A stretch of 64,000 bases of DNA from Buchnera aphidicola (Aphis fabae) (lineage in GTDB: Bacteria > Pseudomonadota > Gammaproteobacteria > Enterobacterales > Enterobacteriaceae): contig NZ_CP042427.1 of assembly GCF_009069125.1 (NCBI RefSeq), forward strand, positions 434,001 through 498,000. Direction: 5' to 3'. The notes beneath the pieces are model-generated. The model searched no databases. It saw only the letters and a list, made by a program, of their open reading frames with translations, and was not told the DNA's origin. The stretch's first letter is position 1. The number at the start of each line of letters is the position of its first letter. Both the position numbers and the translations under genes were made by a program. Positions 9,333 to 21,853 of this stretch are shown here, piece after piece.

Positions 9333-12300
9333 CTATGTAAGAGTAGAGTTTAATAACTCAGATAAACTTGCAGATGCTTCTTCTGCGCTAACTTGTGAAG
9401 ATGAATTATTATTGCTATTATTTAATGTATGATTATTATTTGTAGTTTTACGACGATTTAATCGTTCTTTATGATATGCATATCCAGTACCTGCTGGAAT
9501 TAAACGACCAACAATGACATTTTCTTTTAATCCTCGTAGTTCGTCTTTTTTTCCCGCTACTGCTGATTCTGTTAAGACTCTAGTTGTTTCTTGAAAAGAT
9601 GCAGCAGATATAAATGATTCAGTTGCTAACGATGCTTTAGTAATTCCTAATAAATCTCTTGAAAAAGTAGCTGGCATTTTATTTTTTTTATTTAATATAC
9701 GATTTGAAATTTTTATTCTTGAAAATTCAACTTGTTCTCCATCTAAAAAATCTGAATTTCCCGATTTAATTATTGTTGCTTTTCTAAGCATCTGTCTAAC
9801 GATAACTTCAATATGTTTATCATTAATTTTTACACCTTGTAAACGATATACTTCTTGTACTTCATTGACTATATATTTAGTTACAGCTTGTACACCTCGT
9901 AAACGAAGAATATCATGTGGTGATTCTGGACCATCAGAGATAACATCGCCTCGTTCGACTCGTTCACCTTCGAAGACATTTAACTGTCTCCATTTTGGAA
10001 TCATTTCTTCATATGAATCATTGCCATCTACTGGAGTAATAATTAATCTTCTTTTCCCTTTTGTTTCCTTTCCAAATGAAACAATCCCACTAATTTCAGC
10101 TAAAATAGCTAGTTCTTTTGGACGTCTTGCTTCAAATAAATCTGCGACTCTTGGCAATCCTCCAGTGATATCTTTAGTTCCTCCTGATTCTTGAGGTACT
10201 CTTGCTAAAGTATCACCTGAACTGATTTTAACACCATCATTTAATTGTACGATTGCTTTTCCAGGTAAAAAATATTGAGCAGGCATTTCTGTTCCTGAAA
10301 TAAGTACATCGTTTCCTTTTTCATCAATAATTTTTAATGAAGGTCTCAAATCTTTACCAATAGTCATTCTTTCAGCTGTGTCTAAAACTACTATTGAAGA
10401 TAATCCGGTTAACTCATCTGCTTGTCTTGTAATACTTTGACCATCTATCATATCTACAAAACGAACAAATCCATTTACTTCTGTAATTACTGGTATAGTA
10501 TGTGGATCCCATTTCGCTATAGTTTCTCCAGAAGTAACTTCTTCTCCATTTTTTTTAGCCATTATAGATCCGTAAGGTATTTTATAGCTTTCTTTTGTTC
10601 TTCCAAATTTATCAATAATATTTAATTCTACATTTCTTGATGTTATAACTATTTTCCCTGAAGAATTAGTTACAGACTTTGCATTATTAAGATTTATAAT
10701 GCCTTTATTTTTAATTTGTATACTAGATTCAGTTGCTGCTCTTGATGCAGCTCCTCCAATATGAAAAGTCCTCATAGTTAACTGAGTACCAGGTTCTCCT
10801 ATAGATTGAGCAGCAATTACTCCTATTGCCTCTCCTTTATTAACTAAATTACCTCTTGCTAAATCTCGACCATAACAGTATGCACATACACCAAAATCGG
10901 TATCACAATTAACTACTGATCTTACTTTGATAGTATCAATAGAATTTTTTTCTAATAGATCACACCATTTTTCGTTTAATAATGTATTTCGTTCAATTAG
11001 TATTTTTTTAGTATTAGGATGTAATATGTTTTCTGCAGTTACTCGACCCAAAACTCTTTCACGTAATGCTTCCTTAACATCTCCACCTTCGATTAATGGA
11101 GTCATTATAATTCCTTCATGTGTCCCACAATCTTTTTTTGTAACAACTAAATCTTGTGCTACATCTACAAGACGACGGGTTAAATAACCAGAATTAGCAG
11201 TTTTTAATGCTGTATCAGCTAATCCTTTTCGAGCTCCATGAGTGGAAATAAAATATTGTAATACATTCAAACCTTCTCTAAAGTTTGCTGTAATTGGAGT
11301 TTCAATAATAGAACCGTCAGGCTTAGCCATTAAACCACGCATTCCAGCTAATTGACGAATTTGAGCTGCAGATCCTCTTGCTCCTGAATCAGCCATCATA
11401 AATATACTGTTAAAAGAAATTTGTTTTTTTAATTTTCCTTTTTTATTTAAAACTAATTCTGTAGATAAATTTTCCATCATTGCTTTTGCTACTCTTTCAT
11501 TTGCTGCAGCCCAAATATCAATAACTTTATTATATCTTTCTCCTGCTGTAACTAAACCAGATTGAAATTGTTCTTGTATTTCAGCAACTTCAATTTCTGC
11601 TTCATAAATAATATTTGATTTTTTTTCTGGTATAACCATATCATTAATACCGACAGATGCTCCTGATCTTGCTGCATAAGCAAAACCAGTATACATAATT
11701 TGATCGGCAAAAGTAACAGTAGGTTTTAAGCCTAAAATTCGATAACATATATTTAACATTTTAGAAATATCTTTTTTGCCTAAAGTTTGATTAACCATAC
11801 TAAATGGTAAACCTTTAGGAACAATCATCCATAAAATTGCTCTTCCTATAGTAGTATTAACTATTTTTTTTACAGGGATTAACTCGTTATTTTCATTTTT
11901 TTGATATTCTATTATTCTTATTTTAATTAAAGAATGTAGTTCAGCAATACCTAAATGATATATTTTTTCTGCTTCATGAGAACCATTTAAAAACATACCT
12001 TCTCCTTTACCATTTATTTTTTCTCGAGTCATGTAATACAACCCTAAAACTACATCCTGAGAAGGTACGATAATTGGTTCTCCATTAGCTGGTGATAAAA
12101 TATTATTTGTAGACATCATTAACGCTCGAGCTTCTAATTGAGCTTCTAGTGTTAATGGAACGTGAACAGCCATTTGATCACCATCAAAATCAGCGTTATA
12201 AGCAGCACAAACCAATGGATGTAATTGAATTGCTTTTCCTTCTATTAAAACAGGTTCAAATGCTTGAATACCTAATCTATGTAACGTTGGTGCTCGATTT

Positions 12301-13568
12301 AATAATACTGGATGTTCTCGAATTACTTCATCCAATATATCCCAAACTACAGATTCTTCTCTTTCTACCATTTTTTTTGCAGCTTTTATGGTGGTTGCTA
12401 AACCTCGTACTTCTAATTTTCCGTATATAAATGGTTTAAAAAGTTCTAAAGCCATTTTTTTAGGCAAACCACATTGATGTAGTCGTAGATAAGGGCCAAC
12501 AGTAATAACTGACCTGCCTGAGTAATCTACACGTTTTCCAAGTAAATTTTGACGAAATCTACCTTGTTTGCCTTTGATCATATCAGCTAAAGATTTAAGA
12601 GGTCTTTTATTAGATCCTGTAATAGCTCTTCCTCTTCTTCCATTATCTAGGAGTGCATCTACTGCTTCTTGTAACATTCTTTTTTCATTTCGAACAATAA
12701 TATCAGGAGCAGCTAAATCTAATAGTCTTTTTAATCGATTATTTCTATTAATAACTCTTCGATATAAATCATTTAGATCAGATGTTGCAAATCTACCACC
12801 ATCTAACGGTACTAATGGTCTTAAATCAGGAGGTAGTACTGGTAAAACAGTAAGAATCATCCACTCTGGTTTATTATTAGATTGTAGAAATGATTCGATT
12901 AGTTTAATTCTTTTTGTTAATTTTTTTCGTTTTGTTTCAGAATTTGTTTCATTTAATTCTATTCTTAAGTTTTCACATTCTTTTATTAAATGCATATTTT
13001 TTAGTAATAATTGGATTGCTTCTGCACCCATTGTTGCATGAAATTCATCTCCAAATTCTTCTAATGCATCTAAATATTGTTCTTCTGTTAAAATTTGATT
13101 TTTTTCAAGATGAGTCATACCTGGATTAATAACAACATAGGATTCAAAATAGAGTACTCTTTCAATATCTCTTAATGGCATATCTAATAATAAACCTATA
13201 CGTGATGGTAATGACTTTAAAAACCAAATATGAGCTGTAGGAGATGAAAGTTCTATATGACCCATTCGTTCACGTCTTACTTTACTTTGTGTAACTTCAA
13301 CACCGCATTTTTCACAAATAACACCTCGATGTTTTAATCTTTTATACTTTCCGCATAGACATTCATAATCTTTAACTGGACCAAAAATACGTGCACAAAA
13401 CAATCCGTCTCTTTCTGGTTTAAATGTACGATAGTTAATCGTTTCTGGTTTTTTAACTTCACCGAATGACCAAGATCTAATTACATCTGGTGATGCTAAT
13501 GAAATTTTGATAGCATCAAAATCTTCGGTTTTAGTTTGGGCTTTTAAAAATTTTAGTAAATCTTTCAC
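9333..13568 (-). CDS. rpoC: RNA polymerase beta' subunit
   Basis: Largest core RNA polymerase subunit. 1411 aa, against 1407 in E. coli. The N-terminal zinc site CLCGKYKRL...CEKCG is at about residues 70-88, the catalytic NADFDGDQM with the three Mg-binding Asp at about 458-466, and the second zinc cluster [13 protein letters not shown] at about 890. The C-terminal tail is slightly longer and rich in Asn and Ser. It follows rpoB by 73 bp. Its fidelity on poly(A) templates matters for the frameshifted fliJ in this window. Confidence 0.99.
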   Translation of the reverse strand: MKDLLKFLKAQTKTEDFDAIKISLASPDVIRSWSFGEVKKPETINYRTFKPERDGLFCARIFGPVKDYECLCGKYKRLKHRGVICEKCGVEVTQSKVRRERMGHIELSSPTAHIWFLKSLPSRIGLLLDMPLRDIERVLYFESYVVINPGMTHLEKNQILTEEQYLDALEEFGDEFHATMGAEAIQLLLKNMHLIKECENLRIELNETNSETKRKKLTKRIKLIESFLQSNNKPEWMILTVLPVLPPDLRPLVPLDGGRFATSDLNDLYRRVINRNNRLKRLLDLAAPDIIVRNEKRMLQEAVDALLDNGRRGRAITGSNKRPLKSLADMIKGKQGRFRQNLLGKRVDYSGRSVITVGPYLRLHQCGLPKKMALELFKPFIYGKLEVRGLATTIKAAKKMVEREESVVWDILDEVIREHPVLLNRAPTLHRLGIQAFEPVLIEGKAIQLHPLVCAAYNADFDGDQMAVHVPLTLEAQLEARALMMSTNNILSPANGEPIIVPSQDVVLGLYYMTREKINGKGEGMFLNGSHEAEKIYHLGIAELHSLIKIRIIEYQKNENNELIPVKKIVNTTIGRAILWMIVPKGLPFSMVNQTLGKKDISKMLNICYRILGLKPTVTFADQIMYTGFAYAARSGASVGINDMVIPEKKSNIIYEAEIEVAEIQEQFQSGLVTAGERYNKVIDIWAAANERVAKAMMENLSTELVLNKKGKLKKQISFNSIFMMADSGARGSAAQIRQLAGMRGLMAKPDGSIIETPITANFREGLNVLQYFISTHGARKGLADTALKTANSGYLTRRLVDVAQDLVVTKKDCGTHEGIIMTPLIEGGDVKEALRERVLGRVTAENILHPNTKKILIERNTLLNEKWCDLLEKNSIDTIKVRSVVNCDTDFGVCAYCYGRDLARGNLVNKGEAIGVIAAQSIGEPGTQLTMRTFHIGGAASRAATESSIQIKNKGIINLNNAKSVTNSSGKIVITSRNVELNIIDKFGRTKESYKIPYGSIMAKKNGEEVTSGETIAKWDPHTIPVITEVNGFVRFVDMIDGQSITRQADELTGLSSIVVLDTAERMTIGKDLRPSLKIIDEKGNDVLISGTEMPAQYFLPGKAIVQLNDGVKISSGDTLARVPQESGGTKDITGGLPRVADLFEARRPKELAILAEISGIVSFGKETKGKRRLIITPVDGNDSYEEMIPKWRQLNVFEGERVERGDVISDGPESPHDILRLRGVQAVTKYIVNEVQEVYRLQGVKINDKHIEVIVRQMLRKATIIKSGNSDFLDGEQVEFSRIKISNRILNKKNKMPATFSRDLLGITKASLATESFISAASFQETTRVLTESAVAGKKDELRGLKENVIVGRLIPAGTGYAYHKERLNRRKTTNNNHTLNNSNNNSSSQVSAEEASASLSELLNSTLT

Positions 13569-13641
13569 GCATGAGCTCTCATTGGAGTGAAACTTTTGAA
13601 GGTTTTAAATCTATATATTGACTTAATATATTAAATATTTT

Positions 13642-16600
13642 TTATTCGTTTTCTAATTCAATATTAATTCCTAGTGAACGAATTTCTTTTAATAACACAT
13701 TAAATGACTCTGGCATTCCAGGTTCCATTTGATGATTACCATCTACAATATTTTTATACATTTTAGTTCTTCCGTTGACATCGTCAGATTTCACAGTTAA
13801 CATTTCTTGTAATGTATAAGAAGCTCCATACGCTTCCAATGCCCAAACTTCCATTTCACCAAATCTTTGTCCGCCAAACTGCGCTTTCCCTCCTAATGGT
13901 TGTTGAGTTACAAGACTATAAGAACCAGTTGAACGAGCATGCATTTTGTCATCTACTAGATGATTTAATTTTAACATATACATATAACCAACAGTAACTG
14001 GTCTTTCAAACCTTTCTCCTGTTCTTCCATCAAAAAGAAAAATTTGTCCAGATATAGGTAAATTTGCAAATTTCAACATTTGTTTTATTTCATTTTCTTT
14101 TGCACCATCAAATACTGGTGTTGCAATAGGCACACCTTTTCTTAAATTTTGTGCTAAATGCAATACTTCTTCATTTGAAAATTCTTCTAAATTTACTTTT
14201 TGTCTTAAGTTTTCTCCTAAATCAAAAGTTTTTTGAATAAATTTTCTTAAGTGAGATATTTTTTCTTGTTTTTTTAGCATGTTATTAATTTGATCTCCAA
14301 TTCCTTTTGCAGCCATTCCTAAATGTGTTTCTAAGATTTGTCCAATATTCATACGTGATGGTACGCCTAAAGGATTTAAAACAATGTCTACTGGTATTCC
14401 ATTTTCATCATACGGCATATCTTCAATAGGATTAATTTTAGAAATTACTCCTTTATTTCCATGTCTTCCAGCCATTTTATCGCCTGGTTGTATTTGACGT
14501 TTTACTGCTAGATATACTTTTACTATTTTTAATACTCCTGGTGCAAGATCATCACCTTGTGTGATTTTTCGACGTTTTATTTCTATTTTTTTTTCGAATT
14601 CTTTTTTTAATTCATTATGTTGTTGTACAAATTCTTCTATTTTTTGTTTTTGATCTTCTTTTTGCACATTAATTGAAAGCCATTTTTCAAAAGGTAATTG
14701 ATTTAAATGTTCTATTTCAATATTGAAAGATAAAAGAGTTTTTTTAATTTTGAGAAATAAGCTTAATTGAAATATTTTAAATTCTTCTGTAAGATCTTTT
14801 CTTGCTTTTTTAAGTTGCATATCTTCAATTTCTAAAGCTCTTTTATCTTTTTTTACACCATCTCGTGTAAAAATTTGAACATCAATTACAGTTCCAGATA
14901 CTCCATTAGGAACTCTTAATGATGAATCTTTTACATCAGATGCTTTTTCACCAAAAATAGCACGTAATAATTTTTCTTCTGGTGTTAATTGTGTTTCTCC
15001 TTTAGGCGTTACTTTTCCTACTAAAATATCTCCTCCTTTTATTTCAGCTCCAATATATACAATTCCTGATTCATCTAATTTACATAGAGCCGCTTCTCCT
15101 ACATTAGGTATGTCTGAACTAATTTCTTCAGGTCCTAATTTAGTATCTCTAGATATACAGGATAGTTCTTGAATATGGATTGTAGTAAATCGATCTTCTT
15201 GTACAACTTTTTCTGAAACTAATATAGAATCTTCAAAGTTATATCCATTCCAAGGCATAAAAGCTACTCGCATATTTTGTCCTAATGCCAATTCGCCTAA
15301 ATCAGTAGATGGTCCATCGGCTAATACATCTCCTTTATTTATTTTTTCATTTAATTGAACACATGGTTTTTGATTGATGCAAGTATTTTGATTTGAACGA
15401 GTATATTTAGTTAAATTATAAATATCTATACCAGCTTCTCCCAAGTATGTTTCATTTTCATGAACTTTGATTATAATTCGAGAAGCGTCTACATATTGAA
15501 CAATACCACTTCTTTTTGCTACAATTGTAACTCCTGAATCTACAGCTACAGCTCTTTCCATTCCTGTACCTACTAAAGGTTTATCAGTTTTTAGAGTAGG
15601 TACTGCTTGGCGTTGCATATTTGCTCCCATTAAAGCTCTATTTGCATCATCATGCTCAAGAAAAGGAATTAAAGATGCTCCAACAGATACAATTTGTTGA
15701 GTAGACACATCCATATAATCAACTTGATTACAATTAAATAAACTTGATTCTCCTTTATGTCTGCAAGTTACTAAATCATCAATAAAAAAATTGTTTTTAT
15801 CTATATTTGTATTAGCTTGTGCTATAATATAATTACCTTCTTCTATTGCAGATAAATAGTGAATTTCTTTTGTCACGAATCTATTTTTTACTTTTCTATA
15901 AGGTGTTTCTAAAAAACCATATGAATTAGTTCTTGCATATACTGATAAAGAATTAATTAATCCAATATTAGGCCCTTCTGGTGTTTCTATTGGACAAACT
16001 CGACCATAATGTGTTGGATGAACATCTCTTACTTCAAAACCAGCTCTTTCTCTAGTTAAACCGCCTAATCCTAAAGCTGAAATTCTTCGTTTATGTGTAA
16101 TTTCTGATAAAGGATTATTTTGATCCATAAATTGAGATAATTGACTGGAACCAAAAAACTCTTTTACAGCTGCAGATATTGGCTTGGCGTTGATCATATC
16201 TTGTGGTATTAAAGTTTCTAAATCTCCTACTGACAACCTTTCTTTTACAGCTCTTTCTACTCTGACTAAACCAAGTCTAAATTGATTTTCTGCCATTTCT
16301 CCTACTGATCTAATTCGTCTATTTCCTAAATGATCGATATCATCTACTTCTCCTTTTCCATTTCGGATGTCAATTAATTTTTTTATTACATCAATTATAT
16401 CTTCTTTATTTAATGTTCCTAGTCCTTCGATTTTTTTACGTGATAAAGATCTGTTAAATTTCATACGTCCAACAGATGAAAGATCATATCGATCTTCAGA
16501 AAAAAATAAGTTTTCAAATAAATTTTCTGTAGCTTCTTTGGTAAGGGGTTCTCCAGGTCTCATTACGCGATAAATTTCCATTAATGCACTTGTTCTATCG

Positions 16601-17670
16601 TATGACGAATCAATACGAAGTGTTTCAGAAATATATGGACCATGATCTAAATCATTAGTAAAAAGTGTCTCAATATATGAAAAATTTAATTTACGTAATT
16701 TTGTTAGTGTTTCTAAAGATAATTCTGTATTAGCTGAGATAATTATTTCTTTTGTTATTGGATTTAAGTAGTTTTTTGAGACTATTCTTCCTAGAATATA
16801 TTCTACTGGTACTATAATAGATTGAATTTTAGATCTATTTAATTCTTGAATATGTCGAGCAGTAATACGACGCCCTTTTTTAATATATATTTTCCCATTT
16901 TTTTGAATATCAAAAGAAGCAGTTTCACCTCGAAGTCTTTCTGAAACTAATTCTAATTCAATTTTATTATTATCTATTTTAAAAATATTTTTTTCAAAAA
17001 ATAAATTTAATATTTCTTCTGTGTCATATTCAAGAGCACGTAAAATAATAGTGACTGGTAATTTTCTGCGTCTATCAATTCTAACAAATAAATTATCTTT
17101 TGGATCAAATTCAAAATCTAACCATGATCCTCTGTAAGGAATAATACGAGCATTATATAAAACTTTTCCTGAAGAATGTGTTTTTCCTTTATCACTATCA
17201 AAAAATACACCAGGACTTCGGTGTAATTGAGATACAACAACTCTTTCTGTACCATTAATTATGAAAGTTCCATTATTTGTCATTAATGGTATTTCACCCA
17301 TATATACTTCTTGTTCTTTAATATCTTTAACTGTCGGTTCTAATATATCACGTTCATAAATAACTAATCTTAATTTGACTCTTAATGGAGCAGAATAAGT
17401 AGCACCTCGTATTTGACATTCTTTAACATCAAATGTTGCCTCTCCTAATCTATAACTTACATATTGTAATTCAGAATTTCCATTATAACCACGTATAGGA
17501 AATACTGATTGAAAAGCTGCTTCTAATCCATGTTGTCCTTCTGGGTCTATTTTGATAAATTTTTTATAAGAATTAAGTTGAATTGAAAGAAGATATGGTA
17601 TATCCAAAATTTGAGGACGTTTTCCAAAATCTTTACGAATACGTTTTTTTTCGGTATAAGAGTAAACCAT
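13642..17670 (-). CDS. rpoB: RNA polymerase beta subunit
   Basis: Core polymerase subunit forming one side of the active-site cleft. 1342 aa, the same length as E. coli. The rifampicin pocket is wild type: [16 protein letters not shown] followed by [10 protein letters not shown], so the drug-contacting Gln, Asp, His and Ser are all present. The C-terminal KPVTVG-like [19 protein letters not shown] block and [20 protein letters not shown] are intact. It lies between rplL (225 bp upstream, with a hairpin in the gap) and rpoC. Confidence 0.99.
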   Translation of the reverse strand: MVYSYTEKKRIRKDFGKRPQILDIPYLLSIQLNSYKKFIKIDPEGQHGLEAAFQSVFPIRGYNGNSELQYVSYRLGEATFDVKECQIRGATYSAPLRVKLRLVIYERDILEPTVKDIKEQEVYMGEIPLMTNNGTFIINGTERVVVSQLHRSPGVFFDSDKGKTHSSGKVLYNARIIPYRGSWLDFEFDPKDNLFVRIDRRRKLPVTIILRALEYDTEEILNLFFEKNIFKIDNNKIELELVSERLRGETASFDIQKNGKIYIKKGRRITARHIQELNRSKIQSIIVPVEYILGRIVSKNYLNPITKEIIISANTELSLETLTKLRKLNFSYIETLFTNDLDHGPYISETLRIDSSYDRTSALMEIYRVMRPGEPLTKEATENLFENLFFSEDRYDLSSVGRMKFNRSLSRKKIEGLGTLNKEDIIDVIKKLIDIRNGKGEVDDIDHLGNRRIRSVGEMAENQFRLGLVRVERAVKERLSVGDLETLIPQDMINAKPISAAVKEFFGSSQLSQFMDQNNPLSEITHKRRISALGLGGLTRERAGFEVRDVHPTHYGRVCPIETPEGPNIGLINSLSVYARTNSYGFLETPYRKVKNRFVTKEIHYLSAIEEGNYIIAQANTNIDKNNFFIDDLVTCRHKGESSLFNCNQVDYMDVSTQQIVSVGASLIPFLEHDDANRALMGANMQRQAVPTLKTDKPLVGTGMERAVAVDSGVTIVAKRSGIVQYVDASRIIIKVHENETYLGEAGIDIYNLTKYTRSNQNTCINQKPCVQLNEKINKGDVLADGPSTDLGELALGQNMRVAFMPWNGYNFEDSILVSEKVVQEDRFTTIHIQELSCISRDTKLGPEEISSDIPNVGEAALCKLDESGIVYIGAEIKGGDILVGKVTPKGETQLTPEEKLLRAIFGEKASDVKDSSLRVPNGVSGTVIDVQIFTRDGVKKDKRALEIEDMQLKKARKDLTEEFKIFQLSLFLKIKKTLLSFNIEIEHLNQLPFEKWLSINVQKEDQKQKIEEFVQQHNELKKEFEKKIEIKRRKITQGDDLAPGVLKIVKVYLAVKRQIQPGDKMAGRHGNKGVISKINPIEDMPYDENGIPVDIVLNPLGVPSRMNIGQILETHLGMAAKGIGDQINNMLKKQEKISHLRKFIQKTFDLGENLRQKVNLEEFSNEEVLHLAQNLRKGVPIATPVFDGAKENEIKQMLKFANLPISGQIFLFDGRTGERFERPVTVGYMYMLKLNHLVDDKMHARSTGSYSLVTQQPLGGKAQFGGQRFGEMEVWALEAYGASYTLQEMLTVKSDDVNGRTKMYKNIVDGNHQMEPGMPESFNVLLKEIRSLGINIELENE

Positions 17671-17833
17671 AGGGTTCCTAAGCTCGTTGACAGATAAATG
17701 CAGACTAATATTATTGCCTTTTAATCTGAAGAAGAGACATTTTTTATTTTAATTATTTGTTTTCAGTTGTTTAAATAATTTTTGTTTTAAAAGTATTTTT
17801 AAAATTTTTTAAATATTTTATATTATGTAAAAG

Positions 17834-17858
17834 GGCTGGTGAATTAAAAACACCAGCC
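17834..17858 (-). terminator. Hairpin in the rplL-rpoB gap (attenuator or processing site)
   Basis: Perfect 8-bp GC-rich stem GGCTGGTG (17834-17841) with CACCAGCC (17851-17858) around a 9-base loop, followed on the minus strand by CTTTTACAT. E. coli has an attenuator and an RNase III site in the same gap, which lowers rpoBC expression relative to the ribosomal proteins. The position and form fit a conserved attenuator; whether it is leaky cannot be told from sequence. Confidence 0.75.
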
Positions 17859-17895
17859 ATATGTGGAAGTTAATTAAATTAAAATATATAATATT

Positions 17896-18264
17896 TTACT
17901 TAATTTCGATTTCAGCACCAACATCTTCTAAAGTTTTTTTAAGTGATTCTGCATCTTTTTTATTCATGTTTTCTTTTATAACAGTTGGTGCAGACTCTAC
18001 TAAATCTTTAGCTTCTTTTAGTCCTAAACCAGTTGCACTACGAACACTCTTAATAACTGAAACTTTATTTGGACCAATAACTTTTAAAAAAAGATCAAAC
18101 TCTGTTTTTTCTTCAGCAGCTTTTTTTTCATTGTTGTTATTGGACTGCATAGACATATTTGCAGAAACTCCAAATTTTTTCTCCATTGCTGAAATAAGTT
18201 CTACAACATTCATAATAGACATTTCTGATACAGCTTCTAAAATTTGTTCTTTAGTAATAGACAT
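17896..18264 (-). CDS. rplL: Ribosomal protein L7/L12
   Basis: The flexible stalk protein that recruits translation GTPases, bound to the ribosome through L10. From the ATG at 18264 it is 122 aa ([16 protein letters not shown]), against 121 in E. coli. A longer frame beginning 21 bp upstream is rejected because homologues start at MSI. The N-terminal dimerisation domain, a hinge that here is Asn-rich (about residues 38-50) instead of Ala-rich, and the C-terminal factor-binding domain ([16 protein letters not shown]) are all seen. It follows rplJ by 69 bp. Confidence 0.97.
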   Translation of the reverse strand: MSITKEQILEAVSEMSIMNVVELISAMEKKFGVSANMSMQSNNNNEKKAAEEKTEFDLFLKVIGPNKVSVIKSVRSATGLGLKEAKDLVESAPTVIKENMNKKDAESLKKTLEDVGAEIEIK

Positions 18265-18325
18265 AACAATAATTCCTAATAACAATTAGAATTATTTTAG
18301 ATGTTAATAATACATCAAAAATAAT

Positions 18326-18343
18326 AACCTCTTTTAAGAGGTT
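18326..18343 (-). terminator. Hairpin enclosing the rplJ stop codon
   Basis: An 18-bp perfect palindrome, AACCTCTTTTAAGAGGTT, whose loop holds the rplJ stop codon (18334-18336). On the minus strand it is followed by ATTATTTTTG, so it has the shape of a weak intrinsic terminator or a 3' protective hairpin between rplJ and rplL. Ribosomes terminating at rplJ would melt it, which would link it to translation; that is inference. Confidence 0.6.
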
Positions 18344-18831
18344 TCTTTTTTCTGTTTTATAGCAGATAATGTATAAATAAGTTTTCCAGCAGCTGATATT
18401 TTTAATATTAATAAAAGTTTTGCTATTGCTTCTTCATAAGTTGGCATATCTGCAAGTTGATTTATTTCTAAATTAGATAATAGTTTACCTTCAAATACTG
18501 CTCCTGTAATTTTAAATTGTTTATTTTTTTTTTCAAATTTTTTAAATAATCTAGCTCCGCTACCTGGATGATTTGTAGAATAAGCTATAAAAGTAGAACC
18601 TTTTATAATTTTTTTTAAACATTCAAAAGCTGTATTTTTAATTGCTAAAGATAATAGAGTATTACGTACAATACTCATTTTTACGCCTAATTTACGTCCT
18701 GACTGTCTTAATTGATTTATTTGATTTACAGAAATTCCTTGAGAGTTTGCAATTACAGCTGATAAAGCTGAATTAGAAATTTGATTTATTTTAGAAACAA
18801 TTGTTTTTTTTTTGTTAAGATTTAACGCCAT
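18334..18831 (-). CDS. rplJ: Ribosomal protein L10
   Basis: Base of the ribosomal stalk that binds 23S rRNA and the L7/L12 dimers, and in E. coli represses its own operon. 165 aa, the family length. MALNLNKKKTIVSKINQI and the RNTLL / GARLFKKFEKKN blocks are typical; the C-terminal helix carries the L7/L12 dimer sites. The SD is AGGAGAA. The 190-bp gap upstream (18832-19021) is where E. coli has a promoter and the L10 leader; I see no firm motif there. Confidence 0.96.
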   Translation of the reverse strand: MALNLNKKKTIVSKINQISNSALSAVIANSQGISVNQINQLRQSGRKLGVKMSIVRNTLLSLAIKNTAFECLKKIIKGSTFIAYSTNHPGSGARLFKKFEKKNKQFKITGAVFEGKLLSNLEINQLADMPTYEEAIAKLLLILKISAAGKLIYTLSAIKQKKETS

Positions 18832-19021
18832 TTTATCGTATTCTCCTATATTTTTATTTAGAGAAAAGATTTTTAATTAAGTATACTAAGTAATAATTGG
18901 GATTAGTATTATTGTTTCTTTATGATTATAAAAAATTTATTAAAATAAATTTTGAATTTTTTTTAAAAAGGGGATATCATTATAAATAATTTTTTTTCTA
19001 TCGTAAAGTAAAAACATCTTA

Positions 19022-19717
19022 TTATAAAGATAGATTCGATTGATCTAGAGTTAAACCGATTCCCATAGTACTAGATAAGACAATTTTTTTTATGTATATT
19101 CCTTTAGATTGTGGTGGTTTTGATTTTTTTATTGATTCTAAAAAAGTATTAAAATTGTCTTTAATCTGAATGTTTTCGAAGTTAATTTTTCCGATAGTAG
19201 CATGAATGATTCCGTTTTTATCATTTCGATAACAAATTTGTCCTGTTTTTGCATTTTTAATTGCTTCAGCAATATTTGTTGTCACTGTACCTAATTTAGG
19301 ATTAGGCATTAATCCACGAGGTCCTAATATATGACCTAATTGAGTTACAACTTTCATAGCGTCAGGTGATGCAATAACAGTATTAAACATAATACCTTCT
19401 TTTTTTATTTTTTCAGATAATTCTTCCATTCCAATATATTCTGCACCAGCTTTTTTGGCTATTTCAACATTTTCACCTTGAGTAAATACAGCCACTTTAA
19501 CAATACGACCAATACCATGTGGTAATATAGTTGTTCCTCGTATATTTTGATCTGATTTTTTTGGGTTTATTCCTAAATTAACAGCGATATCAATACTTTC
19601 AATAAAATTTACTTTTGATGAATTTTTTAGTAATGTAATTAATTCATCAATATGATATAATTTGTTAATTTCAACATTTTTTTTTATTTTTTTCATACGT
19701 TTAGCAATTTTAATCAT
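19022..19717 (-). CDS. rplA: Ribosomal protein L1
   Basis: Primary 23S rRNA-binding protein of the L1 stalk and, in E. coli, the translational repressor of rplKA. 231 aa, against 234. [16 protein letters not shown] at the start and the [15 protein letters not shown] signature at about residue 125-140 are present. Only 2 bp separate it from rplK, so the two are surely cotranslated or translationally coupled. Confidence 0.97.
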   Translation of the reverse strand: MIKIAKRMKKIKKNVEINKLYHIDELITLLKNSSKVNFIESIDIAVNLGINPKKSDQNIRGTTILPHGIGRIVKVAVFTQGENVEIAKKAGAEYIGMEELSEKIKKEGIMFNTVIASPDAMKVVTQLGHILGPRGLMPNPKLGTVTTNIAEAIKNAKTGQICYRNDKNGIIHATIGKINFENIQIKDNFNTFLESIKKSKPPQSKGIYIKKIVLSSTMGIGLTLDQSNLSL

Positions 19718-19719
19718 AA

Positions 19720-20148
19720 TTAATCCTCGATGATCAAACCCATAGATTTAGCTGTTCCTTTGATAGATTGAATCATATTTTGAATATTTGAACCAGTCAT
19801 GTCTTTTTTTTTGATATTAGCTATTTCTTCAATTTGTAATTTTGTTACTTTACCTTTCATTTCTGTTTTCGGTTTACTAGATCCCGATTTAATTCCAGCG
19901 GCTTTTTTTAATAAGATAGAAGCTGGAGGTGTTTTAGTTATAAATGTAAATGAACGGTCAGAATATACTGTTATAATTACTGGTATAGGTAATCCTTTTT
20001 CTATATTTTCTGTTTTTGCATTAAATAGTTTACAAAATTCCATAATATTTACTCCTTTTTGTCCCAATGCAGGACCTATTGGAGGACTTGGATTTGCCAT
20101 GCCAGCAGATACTTGAAGTTTTATGTAAGATTGTATTTTTTTTGCCAT
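19720..20148 (-). CDS. rplK: Ribosomal protein L11
   Basis: Binds the GTPase-associated region of 23S rRNA. 142 aa, the E. coli length. The N-terminal [20 protein letters not shown] segment is intact, and the C-terminal RNA-binding domain has [15 protein letters not shown]. First gene of the rplKA pair, 36 bp after nusG, with SD AAGAGAA. Confidence 0.97.
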   Translation of the reverse strand: MAKKIQSYIKLQVSAGMANPSPPIGPALGQKGVNIMEFCKLFNAKTENIEKGLPIPVIITVYSDRSFTFITKTPPASILLKKAAGIKSGSSKPKTEMKGKVTKLQIEEIANIKKKDMTGSNIQNMIQSIKGTAKSMGLIIED

Positions 20149-20184
20149 TTCAAGATTCTCTTTAGTATTTATATAAAAATGTTT

Positions 20185-20730
20185 TTAATTTTTTTCAACT
20201 TGTCTAAAATCTAACTCTACAGGAGTAGATCTTCCAAAAATAGAGACAGATACTTTTAATCTACTTTTTTCATAATCTACTTCTTCTACCACTCCGTTAA
20301 AATCAGCAAAAGGACCATCGTTAACTCGAATCATTTCTCCTGGTTCAAATAAAGTTTTCGGTCTTGGTTTATCACCAATTTGACGCAGTCTATTAACAAT
20401 AGTTTCTACTTCTTTATTACTGATTGGTGATGGCTTATCTGATTTGCCTCCAATAAAACCTAATACTCTAGGAATATTTCTAATTAAATGCCATGTTGCA
20501 TCTGTCATAATCATTTGAATTAAAACATATCCTGGAAAAAATTTATATTCACTTTTTCTACGTTGTCCTCCTCTAATTTCTACTACTTCTTCAGATGGAA
20601 CCATTACTTCCCCAAAAAAATTTTGCATTTTATTTAATTTAACATGTTCTCGTATTGATTGAGCAACACGACTTTCAAAACCAGAAAAAGCTTGTAATAC
20701 ATACCATTTTTTTTTTGAGCTTTCGTGCAT
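20185..20730 (-). CDS. nusG: Transcription elongation/antitermination factor NusG
   Basis: Binds the RNA polymerase clamp, promotes elongation, and in E. coli links polymerase to Rho or to ribosomal S10. 181 aa, as in E. coli. The N-terminal NGN domain ([19 protein letters not shown] to about residue 110) and the C-terminal KOW domain ([20 protein letters not shown]) are complete. It starts 3 bp after secE, so the two are cotranslated. Confidence 0.97.
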   Translation of the reverse strand: MHESSKKKWYVLQAFSGFESRVAQSIREHVKLNKMQNFFGEVMVPSEEVVEIRGGQRRKSEYKFFPGYVLIQMIMTDATWHLIRNIPRVLGFIGGKSDKPSPISNKEVETIVNRLRQIGDKPRPKTLFEPGEMIRVNDGPFADFNGVVEEVDYEKSRLKVSVSIFGRSTPVELDFRQVEKN

Positions 20731-20733
20731 TTT

Positions 20734-21117
20734 TTATAACCTTAAATTAATAATAAATGCTATTAAACGAAATATAATATTATCTAGACCCCACAAAAGT
20801 AGCGACATAAATATTGTCACAAAAATAATTATAAGTGTAGTATATAAAGTTTCTTTATATTTAGGCCATATTATTTTTTTCATTTCACTTTTTGAGGCAT
20901 TTACATATAATAGAATAGATTTTCCTTTTTCTGTACTAATTAAGATACCGATTGTACAACTAATTAAAAAAAATATTAATGAAATTCGGATAAAAAAATT
21001 TATTTTACTAAAATAATAGTCAATTAAAATACATAAAATAAAATTTATACATATAAAAATCCACTTTATTTTTTCTATATTTTTAAATTTTTTCTGATTA
21101 GGCATTTGTATATTCAT
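20734..21117 (-). CDS. secE: Protein translocase subunit SecE
   Basis: Essential inner-membrane clamp of the SecYEG channel. 127 aa, like the three-helix E. coli form: hydrophobic segments at about residues 18-36, 39-57 and 95-120, with the conserved [19 protein letters not shown] amphipathic region before the last helix. A strong SD (AGGAGAA, 8 bases before the ATG) supports the first ATG over the in-frame Met5. First protein gene after the tRNA cluster; the 233-bp gap before it is where E. coli has tufB. Confidence 0.95.
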   Translation of the reverse strand: MNIQMPNQKKFKNIEKIKWIFICINFILCILIDYYFSKINFFIRISLIFFLISCTIGILISTEKGKSILLYVNASKSEMKKIIWPKYKETLYTTLIIIFVTIFMSLLLWGLDNIIFRLIAFIINLRL

Positions 21118-21350
21118 AGTTTCTCCTGCGCATTACAAAAAATAAAATAATTAAAAGAAAAAATATGTTAGAATTTTTTAATATTTAATTTTTTAAAATA
21201 TAAATTTTAAAAAATGTTTTGAAAAATTAAAATCTTTTTAAAGATATATTGATTTTAGGATTTAGAAAATTTTAATTATAGGTGAGATTGAGATGTTTGG
21301 ATTGAATATTATTTTTGAAATTTTATTAGTTTTTTAAATAAAAAAAATAA

Positions 21351-21423
21351 TGCTGATACCCAGAATTGAACTGGGGACCTCACCCTTACCAAGGGTGTGC
21401 TCTACCGACTGAGCCATATCAGC
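21351..21423 (-). tRNA. thrT: tRNA-Thr (GGT anticodon)
   Basis: 73 bases folding as a cloverleaf: acceptor GCTGATA/TATCAGC, T-stem CCCAG/CTGGG, and anticodon loop TTGGTAA reading ACC and ACU. The 3' CCA is not encoded: the discriminator A is followed by TTA. Last of four tRNAs in the order Thr-Tyr-Gly-Thr, matching E. coli thrU-tyrU-glyT-thrT. Confidence 0.97.
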
Positions 21424-21435
21424 AGTAATTTTTTG

Positions 21436-21507
<72 letters not shown>

Positions 21508-21512
21508 ATTTT

Positions 21513-21594
<82 letters not shown>

Positions 21595-21607
21595 TATAAA
21601 AATATTG

Positions 21608-21680
<73 letters not shown>

Positions 21681-21729
21681 TATATTAAAATTATTTTTTA
21701 AATTAATCAAATAAATTTGACTTTTTAAT

Positions 21730-21757
21730 ATTATATGTTTTTTCGTTGTTATTGCAA
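21730..21757 (-). promoter_or_regulatory. Sigma-70 promoter for the tRNA-Thr-Tyr-Gly-Thr (and secE) transcript
   Basis: On the minus strand, TTGCAA (21752-21757) is followed after 16 bases by a perfect TATAAT (21730-21735). It points into tRNA-Thr(TGT), which starts about 49 bp downstream. The nearby A/T tract and the position make it the best promoter candidate for the tRNA cluster. It may also feed secE-nusG and the ribosomal genes. Confidence 0.7.
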
Positions 21758-21853
21758 GGTTTTTTGAAAAATAATTTTTTTTTCAAATTATTAGTTAATA
21801 TAATAAATAAAATAATGTTTTAAGATAAAAAATTTGATTTATAAATATTTAAA

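Noticed and set aside
12149..13129. Several plus-strand open frames antisense to rpoC and rpoB
   Set aside because: They mirror conserved beta and beta' coding sequence and show no family features.
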